From: Granulibacter bethesdensis
GTDB taxonomy: Bacteria; Pseudomonadota; Alphaproteobacteria; Acetobacterales; Acetobacteraceae
Direction: 5' to 3'
DNA: 64,000 nt
Assembly (NCBI RefSeq): GCF_001889525.1
Contig: NZ_CP018192.1
Location: forward strand, 1,152,501 to 1,216,500
Made by a program: the position numbers and the translations under genes. Below are positions 8,782 through 17,599 of this stretch, one piece after another. The notes beneath the pieces were generated by a model. It saw only the letters and a program-made list of their open reading frames with translations. It made no database searches and had not been told where the DNA came from. Within the stretch, counting starts at the first letter, position 1. Each line of letters starts with the position of its first letter.

Positions 8782-9912
8782 TCAGGCCGGTATCATGATG
8801 ATCACGGCTGCCTGGGCGGCGATGCCCTCCTCACGCCCCGTGAAGCCAAGTTTCTCACTGGTTGTTGCCTTGACTGAAATCTTGTCGATGGAGACTCCCA
8901 GCAGCTCTGCCAGACGGGCGATCATAGCCGGCGCGTGAGGCGTAATTTTCGGCTTTTCGCAGATCAGCGTAAGATCGGCATTGGCCAGAAAACCGTCCCG
9001 TGCCGCGATGCGCTCAGCCGCATGACGCAGGAAGCGGGCGCTGTCCGCATCTTTCCAGCTTGCTTCGGTCGGCGGGAAATGCCGTCCAATATCTCCCTCA
9101 GCCAGCGCACCGTAAATGGCATCGCACAGCGCATGAATGCCGACATCAGCATCCGAATGTCCGGCCAGTCCCTGATGATGCGGAACGTCAATACCGCACA
9201 GAATCAGCTTCCGGCCTGTTTCGAAGGCATGCACATCGTAACCGGTGCCGATGCGCGGGATCATGGAGATGGACATGCTACGCTCCACTCGGGCCAGATC
9301 GGCCGGATAGGTGACTTTGATATTGTCTTCCGCCCCGGGGACCAGAGCTACGGAATGCCCGGCCTGATCCAGCAGGGCGGCGTCGTCGGTTGCACCCCCG
9401 GGATGGTCCCGGTGAAGTGCCAGCAGAACGGAAAATTTGAACGCCTGCGGCGTCTGGGCACGATACAGCCCCTCGCGAGGGAGGGTTGAGTCGATGATAT
9501 TGCCTGCCGCACGCTTTAATGTATCGGCGACGGGAACGGCAGGAATGGCACCGTCGTGGATTTGCAGAGCCTCGATCAGATCGTCAATGGTGTGATCGGG
9601 AAAATAGGGGCGTGCCGCATCGTGGATCAGAACGATATCGGGCGCATAAGGCACCAGCGCTTCCAAACCGGCGCGGACACTGTCCTGCCGTTCTTTTCCG
9701 CCATCAACAATCGGTAGATGGTCCAGACCATGCAGAAGGGGTGCGATATCGTCAGCACACCCGACCGGTTGCAGCAGATCGACCTTCGCCGACAGACGCT
9801 CAGCTCCATGCCTGATCAGGGGCTTTCCGCCCACCGGCAAGAATTGTTTGGGAATGTCGCTGCCGAAGCGCGAACCACTGCCGCCAGCCACAAGAATCGC
9901 TGCAATACGCAT
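8782..9912 (-). CDS. ispDF: Bifunctional IspD/IspF of the MEP isoprenoid pathway
   Basis: Fusion of 2-C-methyl-D-erythritol 4-phosphate cytidylyltransferase (residues about 1-215) and 2,4-cyclodiphosphate synthase (about 216-376). IspD signs: [21 protein letters not shown] (nucleotide-binding loop) and [11 protein letters not shown]. IspF signs: [21 protein letters not shown] (metal site DVH), [20 protein letters not shown] and the C-terminal [21 protein letters not shown]. IspDF fusions are typical of alphaproteobacteria. Convergent with cutA. Confidence 0.95.
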   Translation of the reverse strand: MRIAAILVAGGSGSRFGSDIPKQFLPVGGKPLIRHGAERLSAKVDLLQPVGCADDIAPLLHGLDHLPIVDGGKERQDSVRAGLEALVPYAPDIVLIHDAARPYFPDHTIDDLIEALQIHDGAIPAVPVADTLKRAAGNIIDSTLPREGLYRAQTPQAFKFSVLLALHRDHPGGATDDAALLDQAGHSVALVPGAEDNIKVTYPADLARVERSMSISMIPRIGTGYDVHAFETGRKLILCGIDVPHHQGLAGHSDADVGIHALCDAIYGALAEGDIGRHFPPTEASWKDADSARFLRHAAERIAARDGFLANADLTLICEKPKITPHAPAMIARLAELLGVSIDKISVKATTSEKLGFTGREEGIAAQAAVIIMIPA

Positions 9913-10150
9913 GCGCGGGGTGTGTTCCCGTGGAGGGTTTCTGTCAACCAGTGATGCGATCTCTGGCGATCAGTTGGAAAGTGGCAGCATGGATAAAGAT
10001 GAGCAGAGAAGCATGCGCGGTATTGCAATACTGATTATAACAATGATGTGCAGTTCCGGCATTACAGAGGTGATTGATTTTTTGAAAGATTTATCACGAT
10101 AGTGTTTGTTGTCTGTTATAGGAAAATATCTAGTATAAAGCATCCTATCA

Positions 10151-10576
10151 TTGTCCAGCTTGCGGCATTTTGGCCGTTCTGCTGACGTATTGTCTAAGGA
10201 TTATTTAATTATTTTGAAGTCTGCCACTTCTGTGTTGCTTGTTGAGGATGACGGTGGCGTACGTGACGTCATTCTTGCAGGGCTGTTGGGCCGTGGATTT
10301 GTGGTGGCAGCCGCTGAAAGTGGCGAGTCCGCTCTGGAAGTGCTCAGAGAACATGGTGGCTTTGATGTGGTGGTCAGTGACATCTGTATGCCGGGCATGT
10401 CGGGCTTTGATCTGCGCCAGAAAGTCATGGTGCTTTATCCAGACACGTATTTCATCCTGATTTCAGGTTATACTGACTGTGTGCCAGAGCCTGTTCCCAT
10501 CCTCCGCAAGCCATTCAGGCTTTCACAACTGGAGGACAGGATCAGATTGCGGCAGATGGGGAGTCAGCAGCAATAA
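10151..10576 (+). CDS. Single-domain response regulator (orphan receiver)
   Basis: About 120-141 residues and only a CheY-like receiver: acidic pocket in LLVEDDGGVRD (Glu32-Asp34), phosphoacceptor Asp77 in VVVSDICMPGMSG, and the conserved Lys in ILRKPFRLSQLE. There is no output domain and no neighbouring kinase, so it may act by protein contact or as a phosphate sink or shuttle. The start is uncertain: no ATG fits; TTG at 10151 or TTG near 10190 are candidates. The upstream 240 bp is AT-rich and holds no gene. Confidence 0.75.
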   Translation: MSSLRHFGRSADVLSKDYLIILKSATSVLLVEDDGGVRDVILAGLLGRGFVVAAAESGESALEVLREHGGFDVVVSDICMPGMSGFDLRQKVMVLYPDTYFILISGYTDCVPEPVPILRKPFRLSQLEDRIRLRQMGSQQQ

Positions 10577-10618
10577 CGTCCTGGGTCAGGCATTATTCCT
10601 TTCGCTGTACCGGATAGC

Positions 10619-10873
10619 CTAGCGGCGGCCCGTTATGACCCCCACCAGAAAGCCGATCCCTGCTGCAATGCCGAGTGCTGTCATGGGGTAATCAGCCGTG
10701 AAGCTTTTGACAGTATCACAGGTCTCAGCCAGTGCGCTTTGTGCCTCACCATATCTCTGTCGAGCCTTGCCGTGGATCTCGGTTTCAGTATCCCCGGTCA
10801 GCCGGCCGATTCCTTCCTGTACTTTGCCGGCCAGTTTTTCTGCCTTGCCTTCAAATTCTTCAGCTTGAGACAT
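10619..10873 (-). CDS. CsbD/DUF883-like stress protein
   Basis: 84 residues. The N-terminal two thirds follow the CsbD pattern (EFEGKAEKLAGKVQEGIGRLTGD) with further charged helical heptads. The end has one membrane helix and a short basic tail (TALGIAAGIGFLVGVITGRR), as in YqjD/DUF883 ribosome-tethering proteins. This mix suggests a small inner-membrane anchored stress protein; the exact role is unknown. Confidence 0.72.
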   Translation of the reverse strand: MSQAEEFEGKAEKLAGKVQEGIGRLTGDTETEIHGKARQRYGEAQSALAETCDTVKSFTADYPMTALGIAAGIGFLVGVITGRR

Positions 10874-11125
10874 TTATTTTGTTCTCTCTCTGTTCTGAGG
10901 GGCCGGTCCTGTCATCCTGACCGTATTCTGCTCTGGCAACGCCGGGCTTGTGGGCAGGTTGCGTGGCAAGACAATATGATAACCCCGATCATTGCCTGTC
11001 TCTATGGGGTGACAGAATGCCTTTCTCGTTGCATGCTGTCTGCGTAGTTGTCGGGCATTGATGTTCGGCGCGGGATAAACGTCACAATACAAACAGAGCA
11101 CTTTGTGCCAGCAGGGGACCGTACC

Positions 11126-12646
11126 ATGGCAGACAGTCCATTGAATGAAGTCGCACATCATATCGCGATTCGGCCACAATACGAAAATTTCATCGGTGGG
11201 CGTTGGGTTGCGCCGGTCAAAGGCCAGTATTTCGACAATATTTCTCCCATCAATGGTCAGGTGATCTGCAAGATCGCCCGCTCATCGGCTGAAGATATCG
11301 AACTGGCCCTGGACGCAGCCCACAAGGTGAGAGAAGGCTGGGGGCGTACGGCACCGGCTGAGCGTGCGCGTGTATTGCTGCGTATTGCCGACCGGATGGA
11401 AGAAAAGCTGGAGCGTCTGGCGCTGGCGGAGACCATTGATAACGGCAAGCCGATCAGGGAAACGACTGCCGCCGATATTCCTCTGGCAATCGACCATTTC
11501 CGCTACTTCGCGGGCGTGTTGCGGGCGCAGGAAGGCTCGATCAGCGAGATCGATCATGATACCGTCGCCTATCATTTCCATGAGCCGCTGGGTGTGGTCG
11601 GACAGATCATCCCGTGGAACTTCCCGCTGCTGATGGCTTGCTGGAAGCTGGCTCCGGCTCTGGCAGCCGGTAACTGTGTGGTGATGAAGCCTGCCGAGCA
11701 GACCCCTATGAGCATCATGGTGCTCATGGAGATCATCGGTGATCTTCTGCCGGAAGGCGTGCTGAATATCGTCAATGGTTTCGGCGTTGAGGCTGGCAAA
11801 CCGCTGGCCCAGAACAAGCGTATCGCCAAGATCGCCTTCACCGGTGAGACCACCACCGGCCGTCTGATCATGCAATATGCCTCTGAAAACCTGATCCCGG
11901 TGACGCTGGAACTGGGTGGCAAAAGCCCGAACATCTTCTTTGAGGATGTTGCGGCCGAGGATGATGATTTCTTCGACAAGGCGCTGGAAGGCTTTGCCCT
12001 GTTTGCGCTCAATCAGGGTGAGGTCTGTACCTGTCCCAGCCGCGCTCTGATCCATGAAAAAATCTATGATCGCTTCATGGAAGCTGCGACCCGGCGTGTG
12101 CAGGCGATCAAGCAGGGTAACCCGCTCGATTCCAGCACCATGATCGGTGCACAGGCCTCGAACGATCAGTTGGAGAAAATCCTGTCCTACATCGATATTG
12201 GGCAGCAGGAAGGTGCAAAGCTCCGCACCGGCGGTCAGCGCGTGAGGCCGGGTGGCGATCTGGATAACGGTTTCTATGTCGCGCCGACCATTTTGGAAGG
12301 CCACAACAAGATGCGCGTGTTCCAGGAAGAAATCTTCGGTCCGGTCGTGGCTGTCACCCGCTTCAAGGATGAAGCGGAGGCGCTTTCCATCGCCAATGAC
12401 ACGCTGTACGGCTTGGGCGCAGGCGTGTGGAGCCGTGCTGGCAACCGTGCCTATCGCATGGGTCGTGGTATTCAGGCCGGGCGAGTCTGGACCAACTGCT
12501 ACCACCTCTATCCGGCTCATGCGGCCTTCGGTGGCTATAAGCAATCAGGCATCGGGCGTGAAACCCACAAGATGATGCTGGATCACTATCAGCAGACCAA
12601 GAACCTGCTGGTCAGCTATAGCCCGAAGAAGCTTGGTTTCTTCTGA
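11126..12646 (+). CDS. NAD(P)-dependent aldehyde dehydrogenase
   Basis: 506 residues, oxidising aldehydes to carboxylates in the cytoplasm, of the ExaC/AcoD/AldA acetaldehyde-dehydrogenase type. Visible: substrate-binding [23 protein letters not shown] fold, general base Glu262 in [10 protein letters not shown] and catalytic Cys301 in [11 protein letters not shown] (a second Cys sits two residues on). The ATG at 11126 follows AGGGGACC; the frame opens earlier at 11048. In ethanol-oxidising bacteria such an enzyme fits acetaldehyde removal. A DUF779 gene follows, a known pairing. Confidence 0.93.
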   Translation: MADSPLNEVAHHIAIRPQYENFIGGRWVAPVKGQYFDNISPINGQVICKIARSSAEDIELALDAAHKVREGWGRTAPAERARVLLRIADRMEEKLERLALAETIDNGKPIRETTAADIPLAIDHFRYFAGVLRAQEGSISEIDHDTVAYHFHEPLGVVGQIIPWNFPLLMACWKLAPALAAGNCVVMKPAEQTPMSIMVLMEIIGDLLPEGVLNIVNGFGVEAGKPLAQNKRIAKIAFTGETTTGRLIMQYASENLIPVTLELGGKSPNIFFEDVAAEDDDFFDKALEGFALFALNQGEVCTCPSRALIHEKIYDRFMEAATRRVQAIKQGNPLDSSTMIGAQASNDQLEKILSYIDIGQQEGAKLRTGGQRVRPGGDLDNGFYVAPTILEGHNKMRVFQEEIFGPVVAVTRFKDEAEALSIANDTLYGLGAGVWSRAGNRAYRMGRGIQAGRVWTNCYHLYPAHAAFGGYKQSGIGRETHKMMLDHYQQTKNLLVSYSPKKLGFF

Positions 12647-12662
12647 TCCTGTCCGAACAGGC

Positions 12663-12690
12663 TCCGGGCCGGACGATCATCCGGCCCGGA
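12663..12690 (+). repeat. Perfect 11-bp-stem hairpin between aldehyde dehydrogenase and DUF779
   Basis: TCCGGGCCGGA, a six-base loop, then its exact complement. It lies in the 65-bp gap of the gene pair and has no T-run, so it may protect or attenuate the mRNA and not end it. Confidence 0.6.
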
Positions 12691-12711
12691 CAAGCAGGGA
12701 AGGGGGAGGCA

Positions 12712-13104
12712 ATGCCAATGGTTGATCGCGTCACAATCACCCCGGCCGCAGCTGAGGTAATCGACCGCCTGAGCGCTATCCATGGGGATCTGATTTTCCA
12801 TCAGTCCGGTGGCTGTTGTGATGGCAGCGCCCCCATGTGCTACCCACGAGGCGATTTCAGGGTCGGTCAGCAGGATGTTCTGCTGGGTCGTATCCATGGC
12901 TGTGATTTCTATATGGGAGCCGCCCAGTTTGATTACTGGCGTCATACCCAATTGCTCATTGATGTCGTTCCGGGACGAGGCTCCGGTTTTTCACTGGAAG
13001 CTCCGGAAGGGGTCCGCTTCCTGACCAGAAGCCGGGTTTTTACTGATGATGAGTGGCATATTCTGGAAGCGCAGGGTGATCCGCCGCGCGGAGCGTCCAG
13101 CTAA
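12712..13104 (+). CDS. DUF779 domain protein (aldehyde dehydrogenase partner)
   Basis: 130 residues of the DUF779 family, nearly always next to an acetaldehyde-type dehydrogenase, as here; biochemical role unknown. The family core is present: LIFHQSGGCCDGSAPMCYP with a Cys-Cys pair and a third Cys, then LLGRIHGCDFYMG and GRGSGFSLEAPEGVRFLTRSRVF. The conserved Cys cluster suggests metal binding or redox work, which is inference. Same strand and 65 bp downstream of the dehydrogenase. Confidence 0.88.
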   Translation: MPMVDRVTITPAAAEVIDRLSAIHGDLIFHQSGGCCDGSAPMCYPRGDFRVGQQDVLLGRIHGCDFYMGAAQFDYWRHTQLLIDVVPGRGSGFSLEAPEGVRFLTRSRVFTDDEWHILEAQGDPPRGASS

Positions 13105-13118
13105 CTGAGTTGCCAGAA

Positions 13119-13160
13119 ACGAAAAAAGCGCCCGGAACGTATCCGGGCGCTTTTTTTGCT
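13119..13160. terminator. Bidirectional rho-independent terminator
   Basis: AAAAAAGCGCCCGGA, short loop, TCCGGGCGCTTTTTTT between converging DUF779 and ferredoxin-NADP reductase genes. Strong stem with A and T tracts on both sides. Confidence 0.9.
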
Positions 13161-13170
13161 GAAAGCCGAC

Positions 13171-14019
13171 TTATTTCTCGGCGAAAGCTTTTTCGTAGAC
13201 GAAGGCACCGGGGGAGGAGTTGTTACCCTCATCCAGCCCCTCTTTTTCCAGCAAACTCTTGATATCGGCCAGCATCGCTTCACTGCCGCAGATCATGGCG
13301 CGGTCATGTTCGGGGTCCAGACGGGGCAGGCCCAGATCCTGATAGAGCTTGCCGTTTTCCATCAAGGTGGTCAGGCGTCCCTGATTACGGAATGGCTCCC
13401 GCGTGACGGTGGGATAGTACAGCAGCTTTTCCCGCGCCAGTTCACCGATGAATTCGTGTTCTTTCAGATCGTTTTCGAGCAGCTGGGCATAGGCGTGCTC
13501 GTCGGCGAAGCGGGTGCCATGGGTGATGATCACCTTCTCGAAACGCTCATAAGTTTCGGGATCGCGCACCAGGCTGAGGAACGGCGCCAGACCGGTTCCG
13601 GTCGAGAGCAGATACAGGTTGCGTCCGGGCCGCAGATTGTCCAGCAGCAGAGTGCCGGTAGGCTTGCGACCGACCAGAACCTCATCCCCGACCTGAATAT
13701 GTTGCAGGCGGGAGGTCAGCGGGCCATTCGGAACCTTGATGCTGAGGAATTCCAGATGTTCCTCGTAATTCGCACTGGCCACGCTGTAGGCGCGTAGCAG
13801 AGGCTTCGGCTTTTCGTCCTCTGTCATCAGCCCGATCATCACGAACTGGCCGTTCTCGAACCGGAAGCTCATGTCGCGGCTGAGGGTGAAGCTGAACAGC
13901 CGGTCCGTCCAGTGATGCACGCTCAGCACTTTCTGGGCGGCGAGGCTCGCAGGGATCGACGCCGGGTCGATCAGAGCCGGCGGCCGGGCAGCGTCGATCA
14001 CATCGGTCACAGCGTTCAT
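13171..14019 (-). CDS. fpr: Ferredoxin/flavodoxin--NADP+ reductase
   Basis: 282-residue FAD enzyme that moves electrons between NADPH and ferredoxin or flavodoxin. FAD site RAYSVASANYEE (RxYS motif), the NADP-binding block LLSTGTGLAPFLSLVRDPETYERF and the C-terminal GSEAMLADIKSLLEKEGLDEG ending EKAFAEK are all present. The protein has an N-terminal extension of about 25 residues relative to E. coli Fpr. The 215 bp upstream may hold its promoter; I see no clear operator there. Confidence 0.92.
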   Translation of the reverse strand: MNAVTDVIDAARPPALIDPASIPASLAAQKVLSVHHWTDRLFSFTLSRDMSFRFENGQFVMIGLMTEDEKPKPLLRAYSVASANYEEHLEFLSIKVPNGPLTSRLQHIQVGDEVLVGRKPTGTLLLDNLRPGRNLYLLSTGTGLAPFLSLVRDPETYERFEKVIITHGTRFADEHAYAQLLENDLKEHEFIGELAREKLLYYPTVTREPFRNQGRLTTLMENGKLYQDLGLPRLDPEHDRAMICGSEAMLADIKSLLEKEGLDEGNNSSPGAFVYEKAFAEK

Positions 14020-14234
14020 GGGGCCTCCCTGTTCATATCAGTCTTTCTCTCCCTGAACACAGAGAGAGCAGCCAATGGCATCTTCGCACCGGTCACAAAG
14101 CAAGATGCGAATCGTTCGCAAATACTGTACCGTGCAGGAAAAGACGGCAAGTAGCCATCCATCTCTATGACGACAAGAGGAATTTGCGCGGAATCTGTTC
14201 GTGCAGCCCTGCTATCCACAGAACGGAGGCGTTC

Positions 14235-14519
14235 TTAAAAGAATTCCCCGCGCAGGAAGCCCAATGCAGGCACCGGGCGCCATGCTTTCGGCAGATCAGC
14301 GCGCCGTATAGGGGCAACGGTATAGCTGGGCAGGGGCTGGCGGCAGGATTGCAGAAAACCGGTATAGGATCGCACCTGCTGTATTCTCCAGTCCCGGTCT
14401 TGAAGGGCGGCTTCGCGGCTGGGGAAGATCTCCGCGATCTTTCTGCGTCGCCCGACCGAGGCGATGACGGCCCAGAGCGTATCATCCCGGCTACGTGTAA
14501 TACTGATGACCTGACTCAA
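14235..14519 (-). CDS. Hypothetical protein, 94 residues
   Basis: No family recognised. The small basic protein starts MSQVISITRSRDDTLWAVIAS and contains SREAALQDRDWRIQQVRSYTGF. It has no signal peptide or membrane helix and only one Cys. Start ATG 14519. It could be a small cytoplasmic protein; coding status rests on its length and clear stop/start context only. Confidence 0.4.
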   Translation of the reverse strand: MSQVISITRSRDDTLWAVIASVGRRRKIAEIFPSREAALQDRDWRIQQVRSYTGFLQSCRQPLPSYTVAPIRRADLPKAWRPVPALGFLRGEFF

Positions 14520-14603
14520 GGAACCCCCTGAATGGGTGGCCGACGATAGAGCGGTTCATCATGAAGTCAGTCGATAGCTGGCTTCAAGCATAAAGCCGTG
14601 CCG

Positions 14604-14972
14604 CTATTCTTTATAATAGGCGGCTTGGGGGAATTCCTTGAGGTGGAGTGTTCCGGTGGAATCCACACTGAGATTGATCGTATCGAATGGCATCTGCTCA
14701 TCCGCAGTATCAGCAGGATCAGAGTCCAGGGTGATCGACTGCCCGTCAGCATGCCAGTCACCGATATTGCCGCGATGATAGGAACCATAAGACAGATCCC
14801 ACAGGAACCGTCCATCCGGCCGCAGCGTCAGATCAGAATGTGCCTGAGGAACACCGCGTAACACATAGCGTCCTGCAAAAGCCTCTTCCGTTTTGCCGGC
14901 AAGAGCAGTCTGGCTTGCTGAAATCATCAGAAAGACGGCGGCAATCAGGCAGGAGCGCATCTTGATCGTCAT
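14604..14972 (-). CDS. Hypothetical secreted protein, 122 residues
   Basis: Sec signal peptide at residues 1-25 (MTIKMRSCLIAAVFLMISASQTALA, cleavage likely after ALA). The mature part of about 97 residues looks beta-rich (GRYVLRGVPQAHSDLTLRPDGRFLWDLSYGS, SVDSTGTLHLKEFPQ), similar in style to small periplasmic lipocalin-like or copper-resistance NlpE-like folds, but no family is claimed. Probably periplasmic. Confidence 0.6.
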   Translation of the reverse strand: MTIKMRSCLIAAVFLMISASQTALAGKTEEAFAGRYVLRGVPQAHSDLTLRPDGRFLWDLSYGSYHRGNIGDWHADGQSITLDSDPADTADEQMPFDTINLSVDSTGTLHLKEFPQAAYYKE

Positions 14973-15059
14973 TATTGTCAGTCAGCGATCATCGCAGACT
15001 GAGCCACGTTGCGGGACGACAAAGGGATAAACAATAAAATGGGCATAGGAAGGGGAAAA

Positions 15060-15135
15060 TGGTGCCCAAGGGCGGAATCGAACCACCGACACTGCGATTT
15101 TCAGTCGCATGCTCTACCAACTGAGCTACTTGGGC
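15060..15135 (-). tRNA. tRNA-Phe (anticodon GAA)
   Basis: Read on the minus strand: acceptor GCCCAAG/CTTGGGC, D-arm GCTC..GAGC, anticodon stem GCGAC-loop TGAAAAT region giving GAA, T-arm GGTGG TTCGATT CCGCC, encoded CCA end. It lies just downstream of yacG on the same strand. Confidence 0.93.
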
Positions 15136-15211
15136 ACTGCCGCTACCGGCGGGGCAGGAGTTAGCGCAGCCCGAAGCCAGGATCAAGATGGGTGACGACA
15201 ATATGACGCTT

Positions 15212-15391
15212 TTATTCGTCCTCGGACGATTCTGGTTGCTCTGCCGGGGGACCGGGAATTCGATAATCTTCCTGTAACCAGCGGCCGAGATCCACATCTG
15301 CGCAGCGACGACTGCAAAATGGCGTATAGTTGCGATCAAACGTAGAATCGGAGCCGCGCTTGTTGCAGATCGGACAACGGGAGGCACTCAT
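15212..15391 (-). CDS. yacG: DNA gyrase inhibitor YacG (zinc protein)
   Basis: 59 residues from the ATG at 15391. The zinc knuckle is CPIC near the N-terminus and CSRRC after FDRNYTPF; the motif FCSRRCADVDLGRWLQEDYRIP is diagnostic of YacG, which binds GyrB and blocks DNA binding in E. coli. An upstream in-frame ATG at 15460 would add an unlikely 23-residue leader. It follows the RNase E/G-family gene with a 65-bp gap. Confidence 0.9.
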   Translation of the reverse strand: MSASRCPICNKRGSDSTFDRNYTPFCSRRCADVDLGRWLQEDYRIPGPPAEQPESSEDE

Positions 15392-15456
15392 TGCAAGATG
15401 ATCCTCAGAGTCGGGGGGGGAGGCTAATTGAACAGCCCATGGGATCGAAAATACGG

Positions 15457-16602
15457 TCAATCTGTTTCCGGACAGAGAGCCCGATCCCCTCGCAAAGCGG
15501 GATCAGAGATCAGAATCGGCAGCAGGCCGGTCTCGTGCCGGAATTCCTCCAGCGCGACGCTATCGCTGCTCAATGCCTCATGAACTGCGGGGGAAAGGCG
15601 CAGGGTCGGTTGCCTGCCGGGATTTCCGATGCTCCAGCGCCATCCCTGTCGCAAAACGGCCAGAGCCGCCGCATGCGGGCCATGCAGCATTTCATGCAAA
15701 GGTGGGCGGCGGCGCTGGCGTGAGATTTCGGCGAAACCGAGCGCGGTGAATCCGTGCAGACGGGGGTGCAGGGGGTCTTGGGCCAGCGCATCTGTCAGAG
15801 GGGCGGCAAAACTCGGCCTTTTGCGGGCCTGCACGCCGGCCAGATCCAGCAGAATGGCACCTGACAGGTTTCGCAATCTTATCTGCCTGGCAATAGAGGG
15901 CAGAATCGCGTGATTGATCTGCATCTGGGCGCGATTTTTGGAGTCTCGTGCGGCAGTGGCCGAACCCGCATCGACATCCAGCGCCACCAGCGCTGCTGTG
16001 GGCTGGACATGAAGAATGGCACCACCGGGCAGCAGGGCATCCGGGGTAGCAAGGGCTGCGATATCGGCTTGCAAAGCCTCATCCCACACGGGCTCTACGG
16101 CCATCCTCACACGCTCCCCATAAATCGGGCGCAGGGAGGCGAATACGGCCCGATTATCGACGAGGATCGTGGCATCAGGACAGGCGGCGGCCAGATCATC
16201 AAGCCCGGTCGGGCCGCGATGGAGCAGCAGGGGGCAGGCCCCTTCCGGCATGTCATGCGCCGGGTCCGGTATGGTGGCCAGCCTCGGCCCTTTTCCACCT
16301 GATGCGGATCTGGTCACCTGGACAAAAACAGATTCCCCTGGCTTAGGCAGAGAGGCATGGCATGCGCTGTCAGGCAGAAACCCTTCCGCACCCTCAGGCA
16401 GAGCCACGAATGCGCCCGCCATGGCGGAAACCCGCGCTATGACCCGGCCACGGTACATATCCCCGAATCCATCGGGCCGACCGGGCCGGTCGATCATGAA
16501 ATCAAGCAACTGGTCATCCCGGGTCAGCGCAACCCGACGCTCGCCGGGCGAGCAGCAGACTCGAAGGAAAAGGGAGAGCGGCGATTCGGATGAGCCGCTC
16601 AT
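15457..16602 (-). CDS. Ribonuclease E/G family protein
   Basis: 381 residues, shorter than E. coli RNase G (about 490). The N-terminal S1-like region reads GFGDMYRGRVIARVSAMAGAFVALPEGAEGFLP; later LRNLSGAILLDLAGVQARKRP corresponds to the catalytic DNase I-like part with an aspartate. It lacks the Zn-link and large C-terminus of RNase E. The group is common between maf and yacG in alphaproteobacteria; endonuclease activity is expected but not certain in this short form. The start at 16602 is one base after the maf stop. Confidence 0.82.
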   Translation of the reverse strand: MSGSSESPLSLFLRVCCSPGERRVALTRDDQLLDFMIDRPGRPDGFGDMYRGRVIARVSAMAGAFVALPEGAEGFLPDSACHASLPKPGESVFVQVTRSASGGKGPRLATIPDPAHDMPEGACPLLLHRGPTGLDDLAAACPDATILVDNRAVFASLRPIYGERVRMAVEPVWDEALQADIAALATPDALLPGGAILHVQPTAALVALDVDAGSATAARDSKNRAQMQINHAILPSIARQIRLRNLSGAILLDLAGVQARKRPSFAAPLTDALAQDPLHPRLHGFTALGFAEISRQRRRPPLHEMLHGPHAAALAVLRQGWRWSIGNPGRQPTLRLSPAVHEALSSDSVALEEFRHETGLLPILISDPALRGDRALCPETD

Positions 16603-16603
16603 C

Positions 16604-17227
16604 TCAGAGCGAACGAAAGCCCAGCCCACGCAGAAGCTGGGCGGTCTCGAACAACGGCAGCCCGACGACATTGCTGTAGCTGCCGGACAGGAAACGGATA
16701 TAAGCGGCGGCCAAACCCTGAATGGCATAACCGCCGGCCTTGCCGCGCCATTCGCCGGAAGCGATGTAGGCTTCCTGTTGGAAGTCGGTCATCCGGTTGA
16801 AGGTTACTGCGCTTTCGACGATTCGCTCGGCCCGTTTGCCGTCGGGGGCGATCACGACCACCGTAGTCCAGACATGATGACGCCGACCGGAGAGCAGCGT
16901 GAGGCATTGCCTGGCCTCGACCTCTGTTTCGGCTTTCGGGAGCGCACGACGGCCGACCGCAACGACGGTATCTGCCGCGAGGATAAACGGGGCGGAGAGG
17001 GGGGCGTGAGACTGTTCCTTGAGCGCAAGCATCGCCGCGCCCGCCTTGCCTTGGGCAAGGCGGCGGGAGAGAAGGCGTGGAACCTCCCCTTTAAGGGGCC
17101 TTTCGTCGATGTCGGTGGCAAGGGTCAGGGCCGGTATGACCCCAATCTGGGCCAGCAGGGCCGCCCGGCGAGGGCTGGCGGAGGCCAGTACAAGCGGGTA
17201 CGCGGTGGCCGGTTGGTCCGGCATCAC
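16604..17227 (-). CDS. maf: Maf family nucleotide pyrophosphatase
   Basis: 207 residues. LVLASASPRRAALLAQIGV is the Maf signature; FILAADTVVAVGRRALPKAET and the C-terminal GYAIQGLAAAYIRFLSGSYSNVVGLPL complete the nucleotide pocket. Maf proteins hydrolyse dTTP/UTP or modified nucleotides as house-cleaning enzymes. The gene sits 17 bp after infA and abuts the RNase gene, an operon order typical for the class. Confidence 0.94.
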   Translation of the reverse strand: MMPDQPATAYPLVLASASPRRAALLAQIGVIPALTLATDIDERPLKGEVPRLLSRRLAQGKAGAAMLALKEQSHAPLSAPFILAADTVVAVGRRALPKAETEVEARQCLTLLSGRRHHVWTTVVVIAPDGKRAERIVESAVTFNRMTDFQQEAYIASGEWRGKAGGYAIQGLAAAYIRFLSGSYSNVVGLPLFETAQLLRGLGFRSL

Positions 17228-17244
17228 GTCAGGAACCCGCCCGC

Positions 17245-17463
17245 TTATTTGAAGCGGAAGGTGATGCGGCCTTTGGTCAGGTCATAGGGCGTCATTTCGA
17301 CGTTGACCCGGTCACCTGCCAGCACGCGGATACGGTTCTTCCGCATCTTGCCGCTGGTATGAGCCAGAATAGAATGCTCATTGTCCAGCTTGACGCGAAA
17401 CATCGCGTTGGGGAGCAGCTCCATGACGGTGCCGCTGAACTCGATCATGTCCTCTTTAGACAT
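17245..17463 (-). CDS. infA: Translation initiation factor IF-1
   Basis: 72-residue OB-fold protein that blocks the ribosomal A site during initiation. Reads [72 protein letters not shown] in essence; length and every conserved residue match the family. Start ATG 17463. Confidence 0.97.
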   Translation of the reverse strand: MSKEDMIEFSGTVMELLPNAMFRVKLDNEHSILAHTSGKMRKNRIRVLAGDRVNVEMTPYDLTKGRITFRFK

Positions 17464-17599
17464 CAGAACTCTTCAATTGTGTCGATTGCGGGCGGAACAT
17501 GGGGCGCGGCGGCCTCCACGTCAAGGAAACCATGCGGGGGGCAGGTCCGCGTCGGATGCCTGATGGCAGAAAAGCAACAGCAAACAAGCGTGGCAGGGA

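Noticed and set aside
11282-12544. 420-codon minus-strand open frame
   Set aside because: Antisense to the aldehyde dehydrogenase; no family features; an effect of GC-rich codon use.
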